From Ctena decussata (Eukaryota > Mollusca > Bivalvia > Lucinida > Lucinidae): a stretch of DNA of 64,000 nucleotides. The position numbers and the translations under genes were made by a program. Below are positions 23,050 to 34,859 of the stretch, piece by piece. The stretch's first letter is position 1. Every line of letters starts with the position of its first letter. Below the pieces are notes generated by a model. That model did not search any database, was not told the DNA's origin, and saw nothing but the letters and a program-made list of their open reading frames with translations. The stretch covers positions 63,251,434 to 63,315,433 of the forward strand of contig OZ022506.1 in the NCBI GenBank assembly GCA_963989385.1. Direction: 5' to 3'.

Positions 23050-25430
23050 AAAGAGCGACATTACCATGACCAAGACAGGTTTGTAAGTGAAATTGTTCAG
23101 TCTTGTTCCAAATCGTTTCCATTTTCCATGAAATCTTTTGCTATAGAATTTTCCCATATAAAAGCACCAGTTAGCAAACATTATCTCACTGTAAGAAAGG
23201 TCAAGGTCAACTTAAGATCATCATTTGAATAGTCTTGTTGCTACTTGAGTAACCTATGTCATTTAAGAAGGTTCGAAGTCATCAATCTCTTCGTCCTGGA
23301 GGACATGATATTCGAAGGTGTTTACCGTATATGGACCCGGCGGCCATAATAATCATATGAATGCGTAGGTCTGTTTTGACTTCTTTTTTTTTGTTATTGT
23401 TGTTGTTTCGTTAGACCCATAAACGCTTTATATCGCATTTGATTTCAATTGGCTCATGGATTTTGAGAAAATATTTAAAAATTTTGCAATATAAGAGACA
23501 GGGGTCAAAGGTCAAAAGAATTAGGAATTTCACGTCGTGCGCCTTAACCTCTATAGCTTTAAAATCTTTATTTTCTCGTTTAGATGACTGTATATTGCAA
23601 CTTTTATACCAACATCTTGAGCGGGTTCAATGAAATCTTTCGCTATATCATTTCCCGTATATAAAAACACCAGTGAGCAAAGGACTTCTTCGATTAAGGC
23701 GAGGATTTTCCCCATTAGGCCGGCGCGACAAGTCCGAATTTTCAAAAGTATAAAGTGTGCAAATTTTTCTTAGCAGAGCTTCCACAAATATGTAAACCGG
23801 ATGAAATCAGATCATTTGTGATTCAGACCCAAAGACATGGGGAGATAATCCAGTCTGACCCTACCAACCCTAAATTCAAGGTTTTCGCATACCTAATTTT
23901 TTGAGGTAATAAAAATATTAAAATCAGTCATTCATTCCATAAATTTTGCTCATAAATGCATGCTAAATACACGAATATCACAATACAAAGCAACGATTTT
24001 CTTCTTGTTACGCCTGATTGACATTTAAAGATGCAAAACCGTAGTTCTACTTCGGGTCAAAACGGCCAAAAGAGAACGCTTCACTATAATTAAAATACAA
24101 GTACTTTCCCCCCCGTGACCCAGCATTTCCTTCATGCAGCAGACTTATACGATGCAAGTACGCAATATATATGAGTGGGAAGCTGGGTCACGGGGGAGAA
24201 CGATACTCAGTTAGCAAAAGAAGAAGCATGGTCAACAGTAGCACTGTGATCTTCAAGGATTATATTGCGTACCATAACCTTGAAATGAGGTCAAGGTCAC
24301 ATACATATAGTCAAAACTATCCAGTATTGTCTGTTATGTAAGTAATGTAAGTCAAAAAAGGGTGAAACGTATACAATTAATCATTATTCCTACGATTAGT
24401 TTGAGGATAATTTACAATTTATCTCAACAATGACGTCAACGTCAACGTATGTTTAACGTACTTTACATAGACACAAACACTAGAAAATTTGTTTGTCATG
24501 CAAGTTACATATCATAGTCATAAATGCAAAGCAGAAGTCAGTGATCCGTATAACTTTGTAATCATGGGGAAAATTCACGCCTTAATCAAAGAAGTCCTTT
24601 GACATTGCCGTGAATAAATCAAGGTCAGCCAAATGATATCATCAGGATAATCTTGGTAGTATTCGAGTACCCAGTGCTACTTTCCAATATACAAGGCTAT
24701 CAGATATTGTTTTGAGTAGATGATCTTTAAAGGCCTTTTATCATATATGATTTTAGTGGCTGTGATGGTCATGCAACCAGACTGTTCCGATATACTTTGT
24801 TTATTTGATACCCCATATGAAACTTGATTTCAATAGGCTCTATGGCTTTTGTGGAAATGTTTGAAACTGTTGAAATAAGACAGACCGAGGGCAAAGGTGA
24901 AAATAATTATTTTGACCTCTATAGCTTTAAAATCTTCATTTTCTCATTTAGATGACTGTATAACCTAACTTTTATGCCAAACTCTTCTACAGTTTTAACA
25001 TAATAAAATATTTTGCTATAGTTTTTTTCCATAGAAAAGCTCCGCTGACCAAATTTAACTTTGTCGAAAAAAAATTAAAGTAACCTTAGGTCAATATTTG
25101 ATCAGCCTTGGTAGTACTTGAGTACCCAATGCTACATATTAACATGTTTCAAAGCCATTGATCTTATGGTTCTGGGGAAGAAGATTATATAGTGGGTTTT
25201 ACCATATATGGGCGTGGCAGCCAAGTTGGTCATGTGACCCAGACTATTTGGACAAACTTTGATTCCCTTTAACCCTGAATGCTCCATATGAAATTTGGTT
25301 ACATCCCCCAAGTGAGAATTCATTTGAAAATATCATCGGACCACGACGGACGACTCCTATTAGCTCCCCAGAAGCCTGCCATTATTATCAGCTCCCCAGA
25401 AGCCTTTAGCTCAGATGAGTTAAAAATAAC
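23050..25430 (+). repeat. Degenerate ~450-bp repeat units rich in AGGTCA
   Basis: Phrases such as gtagtacttgagtaccca (24658, 25113) and atagctttaaaatctt (23553, 24919) recur. ggggtcaaaggtcaaaag (23501) and gaggtcaaggtcaca are typical. The same family occurs at 34.86-35.83 kb. Confidence 0.75.
24100..24210. repeat. Inverted repeat with CCCCCCGTGACCCAGC arms
   Basis: cccccccgtgacccagc at 24108 and gctgggtcacggggga at 24181 pair around a ~55-nt loop. Confidence 0.8.
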
Positions 25431-25857
25431 TTTCATATACTGGTTCACGTAATGGGTAAATGACCACTATCAAAAGGTAGTTTTGTTATGAAAGTCGCAA
25501 CTACAATTATTTTCTTTCACCCAAAAGTGCAAAAGATAATCATTAATGAAATGATGCAGTCATACAGTTCGGAGAATAGCCGCGAAGCTCCGCCTACTTA
25601 GTTACTGTTACTACGTCTCACAAGCTTTACACAAAAACGGGGGAAAACAAATGACAAATGCAAGTGTCTGCTAAATGCTGGCGATCTATGGCGAAGAATC
25701 AGCCTCCTCATGACCTACACATGCAAGTTGGCGCATCATGCATTTCCGATGCGTTCTGTTCTTGCAAAACAGGGTAAGTTTATTAAAAGTGATGTCAGTT
25801 TGTTTTCTTTAAACAGGTATACATCCCTCCATTAACTGTAAAGTAAAAAACGGACTT

Positions 25858-26432
25858 ATGTCAAATAATGACCACGTACGATTTGTTTGTGAGACTATGT
25901 CACGTGCTAAGTTGTCGTTGCATTGGCTAGGTATACGCTATCAAGTGGTTTTGAGTGACATTCTGGGTGTGGCTTGGAACTGTGTATGGCGAAAGGCTAT
26001 ACCTTCAGAGGAGGTAACTCTGAAAGTTATATATTTGCTTCCTTCTCAACACGGGGGTAATACCCACTTGGCCACCTGTGCTTTTGACCGGGGCAGTCAA
26101 TTACCATACATGCAAAAATGGCTGTCGACCGAGACAATCGACATCATTATCAGTCCGGTCGGCAGCCATTAACAATAGTACAATGTACCGTTATTGGTAA
26201 TGTTTACGATCGTATTTTCGGTCGAAATCCAGTTTGTATGGTACAGACTCGGTCGAAAGCACATGTAGCCAAATTGGTATTACCCCCGACAGCTCTTACA
26301 GCTCTTACAAGAATAAAGTTTTACCCTCTAAACGCAAATTTTGTAAGAGTAAGAGCCCGTAAGGATCGATTGCATTGTTCACAGAAGCACCTAGAAGTCA
26401 CTAAAACCGTTTACGTTTTAAGAAAGAAATAG
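25858..26432. repeat. Inverted-repeat element in intergenic DNA
   Basis: gggggtaatacccacttgg and accggggcagtcaattacca (26053-26108) recur inverted as ccaaattggtattaccccc and related sequence (26225-26292), around cagtccggtcggcagccat. The two overlapping ~100-aa ORFs here have no recognisable domain and follow the palindrome, so they are not called as genes. Confidence 0.6.
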
Positions 26433-27186
26433 TATAGAAAAAATAAAAAAAAAAAAATAATATATAAAATTCAAGAATAACGGAGACCACGATAATGTTC
26501 CCATATATCTTCGAAAGCCGATCTTTTTTAAATTAGCAAATTTCACTCAAACTGATATAATTACATGTACAGAGTCCTCTGGATTCCTGGAAGTAAGGTA
26601 ATAACATTTCTCAAACATATCCGAGTACAAATGTGTTTTATGTACTGTTTCCATGTTTCCATTCCGGGTGTTTTGTATTCCAGGATGTGACACTGCCTCT
26701 TCATAAGACGCAGGAAGAGGTATTATTTAAGGACTGAGTGTTTTTTCTTTTTTTTTCTTTTTTTACGTTTCTGAAATATGAACTACATTAGGTCACGAGC
26801 ACAGTAAGTGAATCCCGAAGGGGTTTTCGTAAACTTTGCTAATGACCAGATGTATTTCATACTTATAATAAACGTTAAGAAAAAAAAATAAAATAAAATA
26901 ACTCCTGAAACCCATATTTTCTTCTCAGCAAATCAAGATTTTATTTCAAAGTTTTATATAGGGCTCTGAAACATATACCGCGCTTAAAGAATAGATGAAA
27001 GTATGTAGTATGTATTAGGGTAATAATATCACCGTCCGAATTTACCCGCTGTCCGAAGTTACCCGACTCTCCTCTACTGCAATCTCACGGAAGGATTTAT
27101 TCAGTTCTAGATATATTATGTAGCCATGTATAATCTGCGATTGTTCAAACCAGTCTGCCCATACGTTTAAGAGCTATATATATAAC

Positions 27187-27432
27187 AGAGTCGCACCAAA
27201 CCAATAAAACCAATAGGTGGCATATGTGCCCAGCGAAGACTCAACCAGCAAGAGCATCTGCCCAGAATGATTTGAGTCTTAGCATTCCGAATAGAGGTAG
27301 CTTAGATCCTTAGCTACTATGCAAGCGCGCAGCATAGACTATGATCAGACTAGGCGGATGCCCGCCCAGGCTGTTCTGAGTCTTCACATGGCGAATATTC
27401 CACTTTGTTGGTTTTGTCGTGTCGCGGCTGAA
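27187..27432. mobile_element. Palindromic MITE family 1, copy 8
   Basis: Diverged left end (gagtcgcaccaaacc) and good right end (gtgtcgcggctga), just downstream of gene B's last exon. Confidence 0.82.
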
Positions 27433-27556
27433 GTATGCCCTGACCAGTTTGTCCATGTGTTCCGTTTTTAGATGATAAATGTGTCAGACAGTGTTATATT
27501 TTTAAACCACCAAGGACTGGCCTATCTTTTCATGCAAATGCCCTGGCCATGAATAT

Positions 27557-27738
27557 CTACCGCCTGTATGCCTTCAGTCTGTATTCCAAAGGTGCATTGG
27601 TTACTTGTGCAAGCTTTGTTTCCATCGAATGTGCTACGTGCTCTGTTTCTCGACGGAATGTAAACCGCTGTATAAGATTTGCGAACACAAGGAATAGCTC
27701 CATCTTAGCTAATGGTTCGCCTACGCACACTCGGGGAC
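27557..27738 (-). CDS. Gene B exon 8 (haem Cys, C-terminus)
   Basis: 182 nt after acceptor ttcattgtag. It encodes PRVCVGEPLAKMELFLVF, with Cys441 as the haem thiolate ligand, then the usual beta-strand C-terminus to TAG at 27559-27557. Open and equal in length to gene C exon 8. Confidence 0.93.
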
Positions 27739-27788
27739 CTACAATGAAGATTATATAAACAGTTCAGCGATTAAGATCAGATTATATG

Positions 27789-27936
27789 TGAGCCGCGACA
27801 CGATAAAACAAACAAAGTGGCATGAGCGCCCAGCGAAGATTCAGATCAGCCTGGGCATGAGCCAGGGAAGACTCTGGTCGGACTGTCTTTGCTGGGTGCA
27901 CATGCCACCCTGTTGGTTTTTTCGTGACGCGGCTCA
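27789..27936. mobile_element. Palindromic MITE family 1, internally deleted copy 9
   Basis: Both ends intact (tgagccgcgacacgat / cgtgacgcggctca) but only 148 bp. It lies in gene B intron 7, 51 bp upstream of exon 8. Confidence 0.88.
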
Positions 27937-28827
27937 TATTTGGTATCTCGTTGCTATTGTCTTGTTTCACTGTGTTCTTCTTGCGGCACACATATTTAAG
28001 CAAATTCGGGTTGGTCGCGGTCAGAATTTACTAAGTTTACTTGCCAGGTTTACATACAGTGATTGCCGTTTTGCCGTCTATGAGAAGGACTATAATTATT
28101 GTTCTTGAATCAAAGGTTTTCATCATATGTTTTAATGTTTTCCACCAGTCCCTAGGTCCCAGTGCACCACTTTAAAATTTTTCTACCAGTTTGTCGTTCA
28201 TGGTCAAGTCGTTAGTGCTCCTATCATTTGCGCTTCTCGCTCGTGATATATTCACTTCACGACAGACTTCCAACCAGTGATATATTAGGCAAGGAATCAC
28301 TTGTAAGCAAGAATCTATTGCGGTTCTAGCACTCAAGAAATTACAAAAAAGGAATGTATCTGATTTTCCAGTTTTCCACCATGCGTGAAGAAAGCCCACC
28401 AGCAAAAAGACTGTAATAGAGCCATTTACATACATTTCTTACGTTTTTGATACACGACGTTACATGGTCTAACGTCAAAGAAATAAAAATTGATGTCAAC
28501 AACAAATCAAAATATTTACACTTGCCACTGACTTACCATAGGTGAACCCTTTTAGAGCAACTAGCTTCATACACCGCTGAAGGACAATTCATCATTTGAC
28601 GTTGTCGTCAAGCGACGTTTCAGGTAAACAAACGTCTTAATTGGTTCTTGTAACGTTCGATTGACGCCACGTCAGGGCGACGGCTGTTTAACGTTATGGC
28701 AGAAAACTTCGTTAATAACTTTTTTTTCGATCCATATTTTGCCTATTTTACACCAAATTACCATGAAAACGGCATAGAGAGGTTCACAAATAAAGTGTAA
28801 ATATAAGCAAAAATATTTAATTTTTCA

Positions 28828-28996
28828 GCGTTCATCGTGTGATGAAGCTAGTGGGCGGAGCTAAAATTCCATGAAGCGCGAACGTTCATCGTGTGAAGAA
28901 GCCAGTAGTCGTCGCTAAAATTCTACAAGAAGCGCTTCGCGCTTCATGGAATTTAAGCTCCGCCCACTGGCTTCATCACACGATGAACGCTGAAAA
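28828..28996. mobile_element. Palindromic MITE, gene B intron 7
   Basis: Arms ttcagcgttcatcgtgtgat and gtgggcggagctaaaattcc, mirrored as ggaatttaagctccgcccac and atcacacgatgaacgctgaa. Confidence 0.87.
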
Positions 28997-29367
28997 ATCA
29001 AATTTTAATTCTTAAATGACGCCAAAATGGCGAGAAATAACGTCACGCTACATGTAGTTCGCCGAGTGATTTGCCACGCAATATATCACTAAATTTTACT
29101 ATTGACTCTACAGGCGACCAGTGTTGGAGACAAGTAACATCACAAAATAAAAATTGCTGCTGCACAACGCAACGTGTTGGCTTCATATGATGGCGTTAGG
29201 ATTAAGACTTCTGTTTATGGTCTGTACATAAGAATAACGCCTCTTCAGAACTGTTCATGTGTGCGTGTCTGTCCACAGTATGTATCAGCAAATATTGAAA
29301 TGATTTGTGACAATTCCGCCTAGAAAGGCCTGTTGACGGCCAGGAAAAATGCCAAACCATCAAGATA

Positions 29368-29708
29368 TGAGCCGCGACACGAGAAAAAAAAAACACAGTG
29401 GTTGTGCACCAAGCGCAAACTCAGATCAGCCCAGGCATCCGCCCAGTACTATCAGACTCTTCGCTTAGCGCTTAAAAGGTAGCTAAGGGTCAAAGCTACC
29501 TCCGGCATGCGGACAGCAAAGTCTCTGATCAGTCTGGGCGGATATCCGCCCACCCAGTACCATCAGACCCTTCGCTTAGCGCTTAAAAGGTAGGTAAGGG
29601 TCTAAGCTACCTCCGGTTTGCAGACAGCAAAGACTCTGATCAGACTGGGCGGATATCCGGGCTGATCTGAGTATTCGCTGGGCGAAAATGCCTCTTTGTC
29701 GCGGCTCA
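29368..29708. mobile_element. Palindromic MITE family 1, copy 10, inner block duplicated
   Basis: 341 bp. The block from cttcgcttagcgcttaaaag through actctgatcag to ggcggatatcc occurs twice in tandem (about 29455-29553 and 29568-29660). Confidence 0.88.
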
Positions 29709-30126
29709 ATAATGTTGTGTTGTTCTTCGGGACCCATTTTTATCATGTTTATCAATGGCTTTGATGGTTCTCGCGATTTAACATTTCTTTTATTAAGAGC
29801 TGGGTTCCGGCGTCTACTCCAATACGTTAACTTTGTCAGGTGGGCTTAGAAATTAACGTTACGCTAGTATTGAAGCTCGGATTGATACGTCCTAAATTCA
29901 TACCACGAACTTATTTTCATAACAAGAGGTTGATACTTATATGTTTATCATTGCAGTCACATCAAGAGCTGGGAATGATGTATCTACCATTTGGAAAGTA
30001 CTACTAAGTATATGCACATACTTCACACAACAAAAAAGAACTGTCAGTGTCATAAGACCGGGTAAAACGTGCTGAAAATTTTCCAATCAAAACTTGTTTG
30101 TGTTTAAACATAATGCTCTGTTCAAA

Positions 30127-30364
30127 TGAGCCGAGGCTTGAGAAAATAAAAAAGTGGCATGTGCGCCCAGCGAAGACTCAGATCAGCCTGGGCATCCGCC
30201 AGGTCTGATCAGAGTCTTTGCTATCAGCATGGAGATAGCTAAGACCCTTAGCTAGATAGCTAAGACCCTTAGCTACCATTTAAGTGTCCAGTGTCAGTCC
30301 AGGCTGATCCGAGTATTCGCTGGGCCACCTTGCCACCTTGTCGGTTTTCTCGTCTCGCGGCTCA
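30127..30364. mobile_element. Palindromic MITE family 1, copy 11
   Basis: Ends tgagccgaggcttgag / cgtctcgcggctca. It lies in gene B intron 7, finishing 14 bp from exon 7. A short gctaagacccttagcta block is repeated inside. Confidence 0.87.
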
Positions 30365-30378
30365 AATATTCCACTCAC

Positions 30379-30585
30379 TTAGAGAGAAAGGAAGAAAAGC
30401 GTCATTTTTCACTATCTTTCCTTCCTCATCAATAAACCTCCCAGGATTAAATATTTCTTGGTCAGTCCAATACTTTGGGTCGAGGCTGATAGAATACAGA
30501 AGTGGTATTACCACTGCTCCCTGTGGAACTTTGTAGCCTTGAACTTCTGTGGATTTCCTTGTTGCATGGGGCACCGATAAGGGCA
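30379..30585 (-). CDS. Gene B exon 7 (start of haem loop)
   Basis: 207 nt, residues 368-436 plus one base. Acceptor ttttgtttcag, donor cta a|gtgagt. It encodes VPLSVPHATRK to FNPGRF and PFSL. The final exon base is A where A and C have G; joined to GT of exon 8 it makes AGT (Ser) instead of GGT (Gly). A palindromic MITE ends 14 bp into the following intron. Confidence 0.92.
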
Positions 30586-32130
30586 CTGAAACAAAATTTA
30601 CAATATGTGTTTGAAACGTGATTGACAACTCCATTTAGTTTTCGTTACTTTTTTCAAATCAACTTTTATGACTTCCTATTTGCTTCCTTGGACTGAGAAG
30701 CTCAACGCTTACAAGGGTGGTATGTATTTGGACATAGAGTGAGTGAATGACTTTAGAGGTGTTGCTTTTTGCGTGGGACCTCCCGGTTTTGGTGGCACTG
30801 AAGAAAGGCGGTGTTTCGGTGAACCTTTTTGCTGGAGCTCTCCCACGTAAAAAAGCATAAAGGCTAACATCTTCGCAGCGTTTTTTCCCGCTTAACTTGA
30901 ACGATAATTAAACAGGTTTGAATTGGAGGAAAAGACTTGTTTGTTGTGTTAATCTACCGCTCTAGCAAATTCTACAACAAGGGGTAGAATGGGGGAGCAT
31001 GTTTTCTCTAATAGCCGACCCAATTGAGAGAGGTGACAGTGGCATAAAAGAAATTCCTGGAGTTTTCTATTGTAAGTGTACCCATTTGCTTAAAAGGTGA
31101 GCTTTGCTTTGCGGTTTGCCCATCTTCGCAAGCAATGTCTAAGTCTACTTTCTTCCTTACGTCCCCTTGGCCGTAGGGCTATTTACAAATTGAATTCCCA
31201 CTATGTCATTTTATTTGATGCAAGCAACTTCATTCGCAACCAATCAAACTATCCGTGACAAAATATTTTCCGCATAACAAGAAAAATATCATGCCTACCG
31301 TGAACAATTATCAAAAAAAGTTGCCGGTCAAGATTTTACCAGTTCACCAGTGTTTATAAACAGTTATGCGCAGTTGTGGGTCGACTGTGCTCTGATTGGA
31401 CTAAAAGTAGCACGCGCCAAAGGGGAACAACTCGCTGCATCCAAGAGTCGGTGCTGCAGAAAATTCCAATTTGCGAATAGGCTGTCGACCAAGGGTACGT
31501 AAAGAAAAAAGTGGACTTAGTATCACTGGCAAGCAAAGTTCCGGTTTGCCCGTTCTTGGCCATGGATAACTGCATCCATACTCTTGATGATATCTCATTT
31601 CCATTGAAGCCTTATAGGTAGAAACATTTCAGTTGTAATTTATTTCACTGAGCACGTTGGGTAAACTTGAACGATACCCTGATATTCGCAAGAACTCGCG
31701 ACCACATAGCTGATAAAAATATTAGATGGCTCTATTCATTTAAAGTATTTTGACAGTGACTAATTAACTACACATTAGCCTTTAAATAATGTCCCCATTT
31801 TGTAAAATGCAACACCCGGAGCGTTTAATAGGCTGAATACGGTAGTTGTCTAATGATTTAATATATTTAACTATAATGTCTCACTGATGAATAAGGAAGC
31901 CTCCACGCGGACTAAATTTCTACTGTCAATTTTTGATATCTCAAATACTGATACCTCAAAGCACACTCTATCAAAGAATACAGTTTGGATATTTTTCCAT
32001 TTTTTTTTAAATTTCAACTCCTGTTACCTCAAACTAATAATATCTCAAAATAAAGTTATCAGTAGTTTGAGATGAACATTCACTTTCAGATATAATAGCT
32101 GACTGTATATCAAAACAAACATTTATTTAC

Positions 32131-32224
32131 CAACGTTGGCAAGTCTCTGAATTTCCATTATTGTGGCTTCAACGTATGATAGTTTTGCTCTGTCTGCATA
32201 CTCTATGGGTCTGTCTCCTAAAAT
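32131..32224 (-). CDS. Gene B exon 6 (K-helix ExxR)
   Basis: 94 nt, residues 337-367. Acceptor tttgataaag| is weak, with A-rich sequence before AG. Donor g|gtaaat. It encodes YVEATIMEIQRLANV with ExxR at 360-363. A later AG in the exon (ttttag) would shift the frame and is unlikely to be used. Confidence 0.88.
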
Positions 32225-32300
32225 CTTTATCAAATAAAATTAAGATACATGTATTATGCAAGGGCATCTGTAAAATTGCATATGCAAACAATGTTTCAAC

Positions 32301-32453
32301 GGGGTTCGAGGTTATAAAATTTGAGAATAATCTCTAACTCAAACTAAAAATAAAGCAAACTGATTGGCTGCTTCCGAGCATGTGCTCGGAAGCATCCAAT
32401 CAGTGTGCTTTGTTTTGAGTTTGAGAATGTACTCAAGTTTAATAACCTCTCGA
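32301..32453. mobile_element. Palindromic MITE family 3, full copy
   Basis: Arms gaggttataaaatttgaga / ctcaagtttaataacctc around the palindrome gattggctgcttccgagcat / atgtgctcggaagcatccaat. Gene B intron 5. Confidence 0.88.
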
Positions 32454-33054
32454 CCAGGCTAACTTGCGCAAATGCGTAGTCAGAATCTCATATACACGGG
32501 ACAAAATTCAAATTTCTCATCATCTTTTATGTATTGGAGAAACAACGAGTTTATGTCCATTCCTGAAAAATAATGGAAACGAGGCTCCGAAATGGGAGAT
32601 GCCCATTGTCTTTTTAGGAATGGGCATACATGAGGACTTTCTCCTACTTAAAATACATTTAATGAATTTCTGCGGATTGGGCATAAGTACCTCCCAGGCC
32701 CTAGCCCAGTAAACTAGCAATTCCACTCCCGATTTGGGGGAGTGGGGGAGGGGGTGGGTGGGGAGATAGAAAAAAGACAATCTTCAGCAAATTTTGGCCA
32801 AAGTAAAAGAACAAATTCGAGTGGTATGTATAAAGAGCAAATGTGTGCACATTTTTTAGCAGAGGAAAAAAACTGTTGGAGTTACCATAAAAGTTCTAAA
32901 AGTGGCCCTAAATTTCGGTTTGTCAACTTTCGGGAGTTTTTTTATACATGTAGCTCAATACGCTTATCCATTACAAAAAGTAAAACGTATGCAAAGACCA
33001 GGAACTGAAACAATCAAAATCCAAATCCAGCCCGCAAACCATAGTTGGAAACAA

Positions 33055-33415
33055 CTAAGATTACAAATAATCAAGATACAGAGAACATATGGCCAACCGA
33101 GTGAGCAGCTTGTTCCCAAAAGGTGGCCACTCAGCAACCCAAACCGAACCAAAAATAATAAGAACATACATAAGGTAAAACATCACAGAAACTCTGACAC
33201 CAAAAACAGGCAACAGAGAACCACAACAGAACTACCGCCTTGGAACGGTCAGTAATGAATTACCGGGGGGCTTAAATCGATTTTACAGGCCCAACCTCAC
33301 CCTCAGTTTCTGAAGTGGTACAAAACATTTAGTTGGTTGTTAGGTTCGCATGATAACCCTCTAACTCGTCAATGAATCATCACGGTAAACACATAAATCA
33401 AATTTCATAAATCAA
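33055..33415. repeat. Dispersed repeat shared between B intron 5 and C intron 4
   Basis: Phrases such as aggtggccactcagc, ttctgaagtggtacaaaac and tcaatgaatcatcac correspond to aggtggtcattcagc, ttctgcagtggtttgaaac and tcagtaaatcatcac at 53985-54240. Class unknown. Confidence 0.65.
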
Positions 33416-33561
33416 AGCTGCAGTTTCGCATTCCATGTGCTCTGCATGGTCATAAGTTCAATAGCAGTGCTGTGTTTTTCAGGGGTGCCACAGGCAGGGA
33501 AAAACTTCTGAAAAACGATTTTTCTAGGTAACAAAAAATGTATAAAATGCTTTCGGCTGAC

Positions 33562-33698
33562 CTGTTCTATTTCTTCCTGACATTTCCTCTGTACATCCGG
33601 GTATTCGATCATGAAGAGCAAAGCCCAGTCTAGGGTTGTAGGTGTTGTTTCGGAGCCCGCTATGAACAAATCTTGAATCACACGCAACACGTTGCCTT
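33562..33698 (-). CDS. Gene B exon 5 (I-helix)
   Basis: 137 nt, residues 291-336. It carries [19 protein letters not shown], the I-helix with its Glu-Thr-Thr oxygen-activation residues. Acceptor ccaatttcag, donor gaacag|gtcagc. Confidence 0.94.
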
Positions 33699-34172
33699 CT
33701 GAAATTGGTGACGAAAACAAATGGCAAAAAACTTCAAATTGGCAATGGAGATACATTGACATGTCAGTTTACGCATTCGTGTGGACGCGTCATGTAAGAT
33801 TGCACATGTACACGCAAACACCGAAAATGTTTTATGTGCGCACTGAAAATGACGTTTATTGTGAAAAAAAACAAACTTTCTTTTGCGTATGAGCAAATTA
33901 AGTTTACGGTCTGATTTCTTATAATAAGAATGTTAGATATCTCTGAACAGGACAGGAACAGACAAATATTGTTTTAACGTTTTATGCAATAAGCCATCCA
34001 ACCTGTAAACTGATATTTTCCATGATTTAAGCAATAAGACGTCTGTCCAACCGGAAATACTCCATATTTACGCTGAATATTCGGTAGGTTGCAGGAATTA
34101 AGTATAATTGTCAAGTTTTTATTTCAGTAAAGAAAGGCAAGTAAAACACGTTAATATATAGGGTGGCTATAC

Positions 34173-34347
34173 TTGTAAAGGTTTCCTTCGCCTCCTCATT
34201 GTTTTCTCTAGAGCTCTGTTTGTAAAGATCCACAAAGTCACGAATGTTGTTTTCATCATATGTGTCCTCATGTTCTTTGATTTTCTCCAGAATAAACGCC
34301 TTATATCTTTCCATTCCTTCCTCTCGCTGAAGAGCCTTTTTGTAAAT
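34173..34347 (-). CDS. Gene B exon 4
   Basis: 175 nt, residues 233-290. Acceptor tgttcattcag, donor aca a|gtatag. It encodes ILEKIKEHEDTYDENNIRDF, the block best conserved among the three paralogues. A tRNA-derived SINE ends about 35-40 bp upstream in the intron. Confidence 0.93.
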
Positions 34348-34384
34348 CTGAATGAACAGGAGGGAGAATGACGGATGGATTACT

Positions 34385-34567
34385 TGCGATTGTACGTCTT
34401 TTTGAACAGTATTTCAGTCTAATCAGGACGGTGAGTGGGTGATAATGAAAGACTGTGTACAATGAAACCCCGATCACGATTGAAAAGATTCTCGCCTGCA
34501 CCGGGGCTCGAACCCGGGACCGCTATATCAGCAGGCCAGCGCTTAACCTACTGAGCTACCGGGGATC
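34385..34567 (-). mobile_element. tRNA-derived SINE family B, copy 1
   Basis: Minus-strand head: ggtagctcagtaggttaagc (A box) and tcccgggttcgagccccgg (B box). A body follows down to gactgaaatactgttc. The body is shared with 61497-61655. Gene B intron 3, same sense as the gene. Confidence 0.82.
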
Positions 34568-34615
34568 CTAAGAAGAGGGAGAAGGTACAGATATAAAATA
34601 TTTGTTATCTTCATT

Positions 34616-34778
34616 TGAATCGCGACACGTCAAAACCAACAAAGTGGCATGAGCGCCCATCGAATACTCGGATCAGCCTGGGCATGCGCCCAGTGTGATA
34701 AGTGTCTTTGCAGTGCGCTTAAAAAGTAGCTAAGAGTCTTCGCACATGCCTACGTTGGTTTTGTCGTGTCGCGGCTCA
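34616..34778. mobile_element. Palindromic MITE family 1, internally deleted copy 12
   Basis: 163 bp, tgaatcgcgacacgtc to cgtgtcgcggctca, gene B intron 3. Confidence 0.85.
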
Positions 34779-34859
34779 AATGTTAGATAGAGCTTATTTA
34801 TTTGTTTTCATTTTACAGCTATGTAACACATATTTTCATGAATAAAGATACACATATAA

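Noticed and set aside
25858..26432. Two overlapping ~104-codon ORFs as genes
   Set aside because: They follow the arms of an inverted repeat and have no recognisable domain or exon signals.
31354..31604. Two minus-strand ORFs in gene B intron 6
   Set aside because: Overlapping frames with no domain or splice support.
34495..34567. Functional tRNA gene on the minus strand
   Set aside because: Good promoter boxes, but the sequence continues into a repeated SINE body and the anticodon arm is poor.
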